Source of the DNA: Myxococcales bacterium
Lineage (GTDB): Bacteria; Myxococcota; Myxococcia; Myxococcales; Anaeromyxobacteraceae
NCBI GenBank assembly: GCA_021784995.1
Contig: JAJYHA010000025.1
Span: 1-5,797, forward strand
DNA length: 5,797 bases
Reading direction: 5' to 3'
The translations under genes and the position numbers were made by a program. Below are positions 1 through 5,797 of this stretch, piece after piece (within the stretch, counting starts at the first letter, position 1; each line of letters starts with the position of its first letter). Under the pieces are notes generated by a model. The model worked only from the letters and a program-made list of their open reading frames with translations. It searched no databases and had not been told where the DNA came from.

Positions 1-2
1 GG

Positions 3-116
3 CGCCAGGGCCCTCGCCGGGACGCACGCGACGAGCGCATGGGCCCGATCTGCCAGGAGAAATCCACGTGCCCCGGGTTCTGGCGGCGGCGGTTGGACGA
101 CGGGGTCCGGTGGTAA
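3..116 (+). CDS. C-terminal tail of an unidentified upstream gene (partial)
   Basis: This frame is open from the window edge to a TAA at 114-116, giving 37 codons. About 34 of the 37 codons end in G or C, far more than in the other two forward frames over the same bases, which is the pattern of real coding sequence in this genome. The tail contains two cysteines six residues apart (MGPICQEKSTCPGF), then a basic/acidic end (WRRRLDDGVRW). I do not recognise a family. An ATG at 39-41 could instead begin a 25-residue small protein, but the same codon bias continues upstream of it and there is no good ribosome binding site, so a truncated longer gene is more likely. The stop lies 12 bases before the dinB start, so the two genes may be co-transcribed. 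The call rests on codon bias only. Confidence 0.4.
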   Translation, partial: RQGPRRDARDERMGPICQEKSTCPGFWRRRLDDGVRW

Positions 117-120
117 GTAA

Positions 121-125
121 AGGAG
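121..125 (+). promoter_or_regulatory. Shine-Dalgarno of dinB
   Basis: AGGAG, within AAAGGAGAC, lies only 3 bases before the GTG at 129. The spacing is short, but an in-frame TAA at 114-116 leaves no other start codon between that stop and the conserved N-terminus of the polymerase. The GTG is therefore fixed as the start. Confidence 0.7.
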
Positions 126-128
126 ACG

Positions 129-1301
129 GTGCCCGGGCCCCGCACCATCCTCCACCTCGACCTGGACGCCTTCTACGCGTCGGTGGAGCAGCTCGACGAT
201 CCCGCGCTGCGGGGGCGCCCCGTGATCGTGGCCGGACCTTCCCGCCGCGGCGTGGTGTGCGCGGCCAGCTACGAGGCGCGGCGCTCCGGGGTCCGCTCCG
301 CCATGCCCACGGCGCGAGCCCGGCGCCTCTGCCCGGAGGCGGCGGTGATCGCGCCGCGCTTCGAGCGCTACCAGGAGCTCTCGGAGCGCGTGTTCGACCT
401 CTACCGCCGCTACACGCCGCTCGTGGAGCCGCTCTCGCTCGACGAGGCCTTCCTCGACGTCACGGCGAGCCGGGCGCTGCACGGGCCCGGCCGCGCCATC
501 GCGGCGCGGGTGAAGCGCGAGGTCCGCGCCGAGGTGGGGCTCACGGTGTCGGCCGGGGTCGCCGACGTGAAGCTCGCCGCCAAGATCGCCAGCGACCTCG
601 GGAAGCCGGACGGGCTGGTGGAGGTGCCCACCGGCGGCACCCGTGCCTTCCTGGCTCCGCTGCCCGTGGCGCGCCTGTGGGGCGTCGGCAAGGTCACCGA
701 GGCGGCCCTCACGGCGGCGGGGATCCACCGCATCGGCCAGCTCGCCGTGGCGCCGGAGCCGTTGCTGGCGCGGGCGGTCGGGCCCGGACCTGCGCGTGAC
801 CTGCGCGCCCTCGCCCGCGGCGAGGACCCGCGCGAGGTGGTGGCCGACGAGGAGGCGCGGAGCGTCGGCGCCGAGGACACCTTCGAGGAGGACCTGCGGG
901 GCAGGGACGCGCTCCTCCCGCGCCTGCTGGGCCAGGCGGAGCGCGTGGCCCGGCGGCTGCGCGAGGCGGAGAAGCGGGCGCGCACGGTCACCGTGAAGCT
1001 GAAGTACGCCGACTTCGAGGAGGTGACGCGTCGCTGCACGCTGGCCGCGGCCACCGACGACGGCCGGGAGATCTTCGCGGCGGCGCGCGCCCAGCTCGAG
1101 CGCGCCGACCTGGACCGTCCGGTGCGCCTGACGGGCGTCTCGGCGTCGGGGCTCGACGGCGCCCCGGAGCAGCTCGGGCTCTTCGAGGGCGCCGGGTCGG
1201 CGGCGCGCCGACGCGCGCTCAACGCGGCGGTGGACGCGCTGGAGGCGCGCTTCGGCCGGGGTGCCGTCCGCCCCGCCACGCTCCGGGAAGGGGAGCGGTG
1301 A
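129..1301 (+). CDS. dinB: DNA polymerase IV (Y-family translesion polymerase DinB)
   Basis: This is a complete 390-residue Y-family polymerase, which copies past damaged template bases with low fidelity and without a proofreading domain. The N-terminal strand ILHLDLDAFYASVEQ (7-21) carries the metal-binding Asp11 (matching E. coli Asp8) and Tyr16 at the steric-gate position that excludes ribonucleotides. SLDEAFLDV (103-111) supplies the catalytic Asp105 and Glu106. Residues near 140-200 form the thumb, with its helix-hairpin-helix segment around LWGVGKVTEAAL. Residues from about 240 to 345 form the little-finger domain. QLGLF at 348-352 matches the sliding-clamp binding consensus. The remaining 38 residues (ALNAAVDALEARFGRG) resemble the tail seen in many bacterial homologues. 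It starts at GTG with an in-frame stop 5 codons upstream. It converges on the response-regulator gene with a 28-base gap. I see no clear LexA-type operator upstream, so SOS control cannot be claimed. Confidence 0.96.
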   Translation: MPGPRTILHLDLDAFYASVEQLDDPALRGRPVIVAGPSRRGVVCAASYEARRSGVRSAMPTARARRLCPEAAVIAPRFERYQELSERVFDLYRRYTPLVEPLSLDEAFLDVTASRALHGPGRAIAARVKREVRAEVGLTVSAGVADVKLAAKIASDLGKPDGLVEVPTGGTRAFLAPLPVARLWGVGKVTEAALTAAGIHRIGQLAVAPEPLLARAVGPGPARDLRALARGEDPREVVADEEARSVGAEDTFEEDLRGRDALLPRLLGQAERVARRLREAEKRARTVTVKLKYADFEEVTRRCTLAAATDDGREIFAAARAQLERADLDRPVRLTGVSASGLDGAPEQLGLFEGAGSAARRRALNAAVDALEARFGRGAVRPATLREGER

Positions 1302-1329
1302 CGTCCTGCCGTGCGCGAGGGCGCCGCCG

Positions 1330-1710
1330 TCAGTGGCGCATGGGCGGCGGTCCGGCGGCCTTGCGCACGCGGTCGAGGATCTCCTCCATCCCGACGCTCT
1401 TCGGGATGAAACCCTGGGCGCCGAGCAGCTCGGCCTCCCACTCGAACCCGTAGGCGGAGAGGATGAGGATGGGGACCGCGGCGCTGCGCGGATCGCCCCG
1501 CATGCGCTCCATGACGCCCCACCCGTCCAGGACCGGCATCTTGAGATCCAGGAGGACGATCCCGGGCTGCTCGCCCTCCACCCGGGCCAGCGCCACCTCG
1601 CCGTTCTCCGCCTGCTGGACCGGATAGCCGGCCTCCGTCAGCACCTCCGAGAGGGCCTCGCGGAAGTCGTCGTCGTCGTCGACGACCAGGATGTACTGGC
1701 CGGGCGTCAT
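1330..1710 (-). CDS. Single-domain response regulator (receiver only)
   Basis: The 126-residue protein is a bare CheY-like receiver with no output domain, expected to be phosphorylated by a histidine kinase and to act through protein contacts in the cytoplasm. YILVVDDDDDF (6-16) contains the acidic pair Asp11/Asp12. LLDLKMPVLDGW (53-64) holds the phospho-acceptor Asp55. LILSAYG (82-88) gives the switch Ser85. FIPKS (101-105) supplies Phe101 at the aromatic switch position and the conserved Lys104. The residue after that lysine is serine rather than the usual proline. The ATG overlaps the stop of the upstream phosphoesterase gene as ATGA, so translation is probably coupled. A weak GGGGTG sits 10 bases before the start. 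No histidine kinase lies in the window, so the partner is unknown. The short Pro-rich tail (AAGPPPMRH) ends the protein close to the convergent dinB stop. Confidence 0.93.
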   Translation of the reverse strand: MTPGQYILVVDDDDDFREALSEVLTEAGYPVQQAENGEVALARVEGEQPGIVLLDLKMPVLDGWGVMERMRGDPRSAAVPILILSAYGFEWEAELLGAQGFIPKSVGMEEILDRVRKAAGPPPMRH

Positions 1711-2675
1711 GGCGTCGCGCCACCCCGCAGCATGCTCGCGATCTCGCCCGCCACGCGCCGGGCGTCAAGCAGGCGTTCGGGGTCGAGCGAGATCGCACCC
1801 ACCACGGGGTGCCCGCCGCCGCCGTACCGCTCGCAGATGCGGGCGATGTCGTGCGTCCTCGGCGTGGGGGACCAGGGGTTCGAGCCCACCGACACCTTGG
1901 CGCGCCTGGGGTCGCGCGAGACCACCACCGTGTAGCGCGCCTCCGGGAAGAGGTCGTAGGCGATGAACTTGTTGGCCGCCTCGATGCCCGTCTCCGAGAG
2001 GTCGACCTCCACCACCCCTCCCTCGACGCGGGCGAGCCGCCGCACCGTCTCGATGGAGCGCAGGTGCCGCTCCAGGATGGGGCCGAGCGGGCCCGTGACC
2101 CAGGGCTCGGCGGCGATCTCCGCCAGGGGCCGGGAGGCCAGCGCCTCGATCATGCGCCGGGGGAGCTGCGGGTCCTGCGTGGCCTCGAGCAGGGTCATGA
2201 GCCGCAGCGCCGGCTCCTCCAGGCGGACCGCGGTGGCCGCCGAGGGGAACCGCGCCGCGTCGATGACGTCGGCCCAGCGCAGCAGGTCGTCCAGGTCGGG
2301 GGCGCTCCACCCGAAGCGCTCGCGGCAGGTGCGCGCGATGAAGCCGGTGCACGAGGGCGCGGCCGGATCCCAGAACTTCTGCCCGGACACGTCGCGCTCG
2401 AAGAGGACGCGGAGGGAGGCCGGCTGGAACGCGCTGGCGTGGTGGTCGAACCACCAGTGGAGCGCGGGGTCGGGCGAGAAGCGGAAGTCGACGCAGGCGT
2501 TCACGTCGCCGTCGAAGGCGCCCGGCGGGAAGGGGTCGCCGCGCTGGTGCTGCACCGGCGCGAAGGCGGTGTCGGCGAGGGTCACCCCCGTCCGGTCCCG
2601 GAGGAAGCGGAAGAGGAGGGCGGCCGAGGCGCAGCCGTCGAAGCAGTTCGCGTGGTGGAGGACCTTGAGCCGCAT
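1707..2675 (-). CDS. DHH/DHHA1-family phosphoesterase
   Basis: This 322-residue protein has the layout of the DHH superfamily, metal-dependent phosphodiesterases and exonucleases that include RecJ, NrnA (nanoRNA/pAp) and cyclic dinucleotide hydrolases. In order: motif I is HHANCFDGCASA (7-18) with Asp13; motif II is VDFRF (62-66) with Asp63; the signature FDHHAS (76-81) has Asp77, His78 and His79; a further acidic motif, WADVIDAA (134-141), carries Asp136. The C-terminal DHHA1 substrate-binding domain ends in the glycine-rich YGGGGHP (284-290). In motif I the first aspartate of the classical D-x-D is cysteine (Cys11). I believe this is normal for the subfamily that reads YHxNCxDG, so it need not mean loss of activity. 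No transmembrane or PAS region is seen, so it is a cytosolic soluble enzyme, not a GdpP-type protein. The start is fixed by an in-frame TAG 18 bases upstream; there is no Shine-Dalgarno. It overlaps the receiver gene by 4 bases. The substrate cannot be read from the sequence. Confidence 0.85.
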   Translation of the reverse strand: MRLKVLHHANCFDGCASAALLFRFLRDRTGVTLADTAFAPVQHQRGDPFPPGAFDGDVNACVDFRFSPDPALHWWFDHHASAFQPASLRVLFERDVSGQKFWDPAAPSCTGFIARTCRERFGWSAPDLDDLLRWADVIDAARFPSAATAVRLEEPALRLMTLLEATQDPQLPRRMIEALASRPLAEIAAEPWVTGPLGPILERHLRSIETVRRLARVEGGVVEVDLSETGIEAANKFIAYDLFPEARYTVVVSRDPRRAKVSVGSNPWSPTPRTHDIARICERYGGGGHPVVGAISLDPERLLDARRVAGEIASMLRGGATP

Positions 2676-2687
2676 GCCGGCGGCGGC

Positions 2688-2717
2688 AATCTAGTGACGC
2701 GCCGACCGCCCGGTCAA
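2688..2717 (-). promoter_or_regulatory. Candidate sigma-70 promoter for the phosphoesterase/receiver unit
   Basis: Read on the minus strand, TTGACC (2717-2712; 5 of 6 matches to TTGACA) is followed after 18 bases by TAGATT (2693-2688; 4 of 6 matches to TATAAT). Only 12 bases separate the -10 box from the ATG at 2675. Transcription would therefore begin about 5-6 bases before the start codon, which fits the absence of a ribosome binding site. Confidence 0.5.
2704..2715. repeat. Short inverted repeat overlapping the -35 box (possible operator)
   Basis: GACCG-CC-CGGTC is a perfect 5-base inverted repeat with a 2-base centre. Its right arm covers part of the candidate -35 box of the leftward promoter. 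A second, weaker repeat, GGTC-TCCC-GACC, lies at 2745-2756. Short GC-rich palindromes occur often by chance in such DNA, so an operator role is only possible. Confidence 0.2.
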
Positions 2718-2758
2718 CGAAACTCCACGGCCGGGTGCCAGGAGGGTCTCCCGACCTG

Positions 2759-2787
2759 ATGACGCAGGCCGATCACCGGGTTAGACT
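2759..2787 (+). promoter_or_regulatory. Candidate promoter for the hprK operon
   Basis: ATGACG (2759-2764; 4 of 6 to TTGACA), a 17-base spacer and TAGACT (2782-2787; 4 of 6 to TATAAT, and fitting TAnnnT) lie directly before hprK. Only 9 bases separate the -10 box from the ATG. Initiation at the usual distance would give a leader of about 0-3 bases. No Shine-Dalgarno is present before the gene, which agrees with leaderless or near-leaderless translation. Each box is a weak match. Confidence 0.35.
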
Positions 2788-2796
2788 GCGCCCCGC

Positions 2797-3758
<962 letters not shown>

Positions 3759-3762
<4 letters not shown>

Positions 3763-4676
3763 TGGCGCGGGAGGGCAGCGGGCGCGCGCCGCCGGAACCC
3801 CCGCGGGGGCATCCCGAGCCGCGCGTGGTCATCATCACCGGCGTGTCGGGCTCGGGGAAGTCGACGGCCCTCCGCGCCCTGGAGGACGCGGGCTTCTACT
3901 GCGTCGACAACCTCCCCATCGTGTTCCTGGAGAAGCTGCTCGACCTGTCGGCCCACACGGCCGGCGAGGTGACCCGGGTCGCGCTGGTGGTCGACGCGCG
4001 CGAGGGGCGCTTCCTAGCCGAGGCGCCCCGCGTCATCGAGGAGGTGCGGCGCACGGGCACCCGGGTCGACGTGGTCTTCCTCGACGCGCGCGACGACGCG
4101 CTGCTGCGGCGTTACTCGGAGACGCGGCGGCGCCACCCCATGGCCACCGGGTCGGGCACCGTCCCGGAGGGGATCGCGGCCGAGCGCGCCGCGCTGGCCG
4201 GGATCAAGGCCGTCGCCAACGAGGTGGTCGACACGTCGGCCATGAACGTCCACGAGCTGAAGCAGCTCGTCCACGCCCGCTTCGTGGACGGCGACATGGG
4301 CCGCATGGGGGTGACGGTCGTCTCGTTCGGGTTCCGCTACGGGCTGCCCAGCCACGCCGACGTGGTGCTGGACGTCCGGTTCCTGCCCAACCCCTACTTC
4401 GTGCCCGAGCTGAAGCCGCACCCCGGCACCGACGCGCGCGTCCAGGCCTACGTCCTGGGCCAGCCGGACGCGCAGGGATTCCTCTCCCGCACCGCCGACC
4501 TGTGCGCCTTCCTGCTCCCGCGCTACCGCGCGGAGGGAAAGAGCTACCTCACGATCGCCGTCGGGTGTACGGGAGGACGCCACCGATCGGTGGCCGTCGG
4601 AGCCGCACTCGCGGAGCGGCTGCAGGCGATGGGGACCGACGTCCGCCTCTGGCACCGCGACCTGGACAAGGAATAG
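3759..4676 (+). CDS. rapZ: RapZ/YvcJ-family P-loop nucleotide-binding regulator
   Basis: At 305 residues this belongs to the RapZ (YhbJ)/YvcJ family. In E. coli RapZ senses glucosamine-6-phosphate and guides RNase E to the small RNA GlmZ; in other phyla the target is mostly unknown. The N-terminal domain carries Walker A GVSGSGKS (28-35), then [11 protein letters not shown] (43-53). The C-terminal domain carries [10 protein letters not shown] (188-197), FLPNPYF (208-214) and the family hallmark [10 protein letters not shown] (269-278). The start is ATG at 3759, giving an ATGA overlap with hprK and a GAGGTGG 7 bases upstream. ATG at 3762 is the only close rival and shortens the protein by one residue. 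About 20 Pro/Arg/Gly-rich residues precede the usual N-terminus (VVIITG), and a GTG at 3825 could in principle start without them. The C-terminus ends in HRDLDKE, without the lysine/arginine tail that E. coli RapZ uses for RNA binding, so an RNase E/GlmZ role should not be assumed. Confidence 0.96.
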
Positions 4677-4685
4677 GGTTCCATC

Positions 4686-5102
4686 ATGGTGGGTGTGGTC
4701 GTCGCGACGCATGGCCGGCTGGCGGAGGAGCTGATCCGCACCGCCGAGGGCATCTGCGGATCGCTGGAGCAGTGCCGCGCGGTCTCCATCGGGCCGGAGG
4801 GGATGGACGACGCGCGGGCCGTGCTCGGGGACGCCATCCGGGCCGTCGACGCCGGGGAGGGCGTGCTGGTCCTCACCGACATGTTCGGCGGGACCCCCGC
4901 GAACCTGGCGCTCACCTTCCTCGACGAGCGCATCGAGGTGGTGACCGGCGTCAACCTGCCGATGCTGATGAAGGTGTCGACCAGCCGGACCGCCGGCGCG
5001 ACGGTGCGCGACATCGCCCAGGTGCTGGCCGCGCACGCCCAGAAGAACATCACGCTCGCCAGCGAGCTGCTCCGCACGCGCGCCCGGAGCACCCGGAGCT
5101 GA
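4686..5102 (+). CDS. PTS mannose-family EIIA component
   Basis: This is a separate 138-residue EIIA-Man domain, the cytosolic carrier that takes a phosphoryl group from His-phosphorylated HPr and passes it to EIIB. VVATHGRLAEEL (5-16) contains the active-site His9, matching His10 of E. coli ManX. LTDMFGGTPANLA (63-75) carries the conserved Asp65 and the GGTP loop. TGVNLPMLMK (87-96) is the typical third motif. The gene starts 9 bases after the rapZ stop, with only a weak AGGG 7 bases before the ATG, so it probably depends on translation of rapZ. In E. coli ManX, EIIA and EIIB are fused in one chain; here they are separate genes, as in many delta-proteobacterial clusters. The substrate cannot be deduced. 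Independent EIIA proteins of this family may also act as regulators. Confidence 0.94.
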   Translation: MVGVVVATHGRLAEELIRTAEGICGSLEQCRAVSIGPEGMDDARAVLGDAIRAVDAGEGVLVLTDMFGGTPANLALTFLDERIEVVTGVNLPMLMKVSTSRTAGATVRDIAQVLAAHAQKNITLASELLRTRARSTRS

Positions 5103-5110
5103 CCCCGGCG

Positions 5111-5614
5111 ATGATCGCGCTGGTCCGCGTCGACAACCGGCTGGTGCACGGCCAGATCCTGGAGGCTTGGGTCCCCCGCCTGAGGATCCGGTGCGTGGTG
5201 GTCGCCGACGACGAGGCCGCCGCCAGCCCCCTGGCGCAGGCCGCCATGACGCTGGCGCTCCCCCCGGAACTGCAGGGGAGCGTGCTCCCCGTGGCCCAGG
5301 TGGCGTACGACGCCCTCTCCAGGGCGCCCGAGCCGGTGCTGCTCCTCTTCCGGGAGGTGGAGGGGCTGGCGCGGGCGGCGGCGGCAGGGCTCACGCCGGC
5401 CCTCGCACCCCACGTCAACGTCGGGAACGTGCACTACGGCGCCGGCCGCCGCGCCGTCACGCCGTCGGTCTTCCTCTCCGATCGGGAGCTCGCGGAGCTG
5501 GAGCGGCTCCAGGCGGCGGGGTTCGACGTCGCCGCGCGCGCCGTCCCCTCCGACGCGCCGGCCGGCCCGGCCGCGCTCCGGGAGAGGTACGACGCCGCGA
5601 CCGAGACAGGATAG
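5111..5614 (+). CDS. PTS mannose/sorbose-family EIIB component
   Basis: This 167-residue protein accepts phosphate from EIIA on a histidine and donates it to the sugar bound by the membrane EIIC/EIID pair. VRVDNRLVHGQILEAWVP (5-22) is the family hallmark, with phospho-acceptor His13. HVNVGNVHYGAGRR (101-114) and the region LSDRELAELERLQAAGFDV (122-140) followed by RAVPSDAP (143-150) match the conserved core and C-terminal end. The ATG at 5111 sits directly before the hallmark strand. A longer open frame upstream overlaps EIIA in another frame and is not coding. The gene begins 8 bases after the EIIA stop, with GGAG at a long 12-base spacing. It ends at a TAG that is in the same frame as the EIIC gene 12 bases later. 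Sugar specificity within the mannose, sorbose and fructose group is not resolvable. Confidence 0.94.
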   Translation: MIALVRVDNRLVHGQILEAWVPRLRIRCVVVADDEAAASPLAQAAMTLALPPELQGSVLPVAQVAYDALSRAPEPVLLLFREVEGLARAAAAGLTPALAPHVNVGNVHYGAGRRAVTPSVFLSDRELAELERLQAAGFDVAARAVPSDAPAGPAALRERYDAATETG

Positions 5615-5626
5615 AGTGGGGCGGTC

Positions 5627-5797
5627 GTGTCCTACCTGGCATTGGCGGCGGTGGCGGGCCTCGCGTCGATCGAGCGCAAGGGCTTCCTCCAGGCGATGCT
5701 GTCGCGTCCGGTCGTGCTGGGCGGCGTGACCGGCGCCGTGCTGGGCGACGTCGCCACCGGGCTCTACGTCGGCGCGCCGCTCGAGCTGCTCTGGCTC
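5627..5797 (+). CDS. PTS mannose/sorbose-family EIIC permease (5' part, cut by window edge)
   Basis: The 57 codons present encode the N-terminus of an EIIC membrane channel subunit of the mannose/sorbose PTS family. The chain begins with a short hydrophobic helix (MSYLALAAVAGLASI, 1-15), then the polar ERKGF and the conserved LSRP (25-28). A second hydrophobic stretch (about 29-50) contains the TGAVLGD (35-41) and TGLYVGAPLELLWL (44-57) patterns typical of the family, including the helical Glu53 in LELLWL. The start is GTG, with GGGG at 5618-5621 five bases before it; no other start lies between the EIIB stop and this point. The gap to EIIB is 12 bases. An EIID gene is expected directly downstream. 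The rest of the gene lies outside the window. Confidence 0.87.
   Translation, partial: MSYLALAAVAGLASIERKGFLQAMLSRPVVLGGVTGAVLGDVATGLYVGAPLELLWL

Noticed and set aside
1..128. Promoter for dinB (TTGGAC at 93-98 and TAAGTA at 114-119)
   Set aside because: The -10 match is poor, the spacer is only 15 bases, and the region looks coding, so co-transcription with the upstream gene is simpler.
68..799. 243-residue plus-strand frame before and within dinB
   Set aside because: Out-of-frame with dinB and extremely Arg/Gly/Ala/Pro-rich, with no recognisable motif.
1302..1349. Hairpin CGCCGCC/GGCGGCG (1322-1328 with 1343-1349) near the convergent gene ends as a terminator
   Set aside because: Seven-base stem with a 14-base loop, no T-run on either strand, and it overlaps the receiver coding end; not a convincing intrinsic terminator.
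410..1798. 462-residue minus-strand open frame spanning dinB and the receiver gene
   Set aside because: It is antisense to the well-supported dinB and lies in another frame of the receiver gene; composition is Arg/Ser/Ala/Pro-rich with no domain, a usual artefact of high GC.
1809..2759. Long plus-strand frames opposite the DHH phosphoesterase
   Set aside because: The minus-strand protein has all the family motifs; the opposite frames are low-complexity shadows.
4014..5434. Minus-strand frames opposite rapZ, EIIA and EIIB
   Set aside because: No family resemblance; the plus-strand genes are full-length and motif-complete.

Overview
The window is uniformly GC-rich, with codon third positions almost entirely G or C. 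All the recognisable genes are ordinary bacterial chromosomal genes. The block hprK, rapZ, mannose-family EIIA, EIIB, EIIC is typical of the old delta-proteobacteria. Together with the base composition it suggests a myxobacterium-like organism, perhaps close to Anaeromyxobacter. That placement is an inference from gene order and composition, not a database match. No mobile element, CRISPR array, tRNA, rRNA or recent insertion is visible.

Layout. (1) Positions 3-116 (+) look like the last 37 codons of an unidentified gene. It ends just before the ribosome binding site of dinB (129-1301, +), a complete Y-family DNA polymerase IV. (2) On the minus strand, converging on dinB with a 28-base gap, lies a two-gene unit. 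It is read from a DHH/DHHA1 phosphoesterase (1707-2675) into a stand-alone response-regulator receiver (1330-1710), and the two overlap by the four bases ATGA. (3) A 121-base divergent spacer (2676-2796) separates this unit from the rightward block. It carries a good promoter candidate for the phosphoesterase unit and a weaker one for hprK. Both lie so close to the start codons that the mRNAs would have almost no leader, and neither gene has a visible Shine-Dalgarno sequence. (4) hprK (2797-3762), rapZ (3759-4676), EIIA (4686-5102), EIIB (5111-5614) and the start of EIIC (5627 to the window edge) are tightly packed, with gaps of 12 bases or less or overlaps, and are almost certainly one operon.

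How the genes fit together. EIIA and EIIB carry phosphoryl groups on histidines from HPr to the sugar entering through EIIC (and presumably EIID, beyond the edge). HprK controls HPr by phosphorylating or dephosphorylating its regulatory serine. RapZ is a P-loop regulator that links amino-sugar or cell-envelope metabolism to gene expression in well-studied bacteria. The block therefore combines sugar uptake or sensing with its own kinase-based control. Genes for EIID, HPr and enzyme I are expected downstream but are not in this window. I found no clearly new biological system. The points most worth checking are the paired short-leader promoters and the coupling of a DHH phosphoesterase to a single-domain response regulator.
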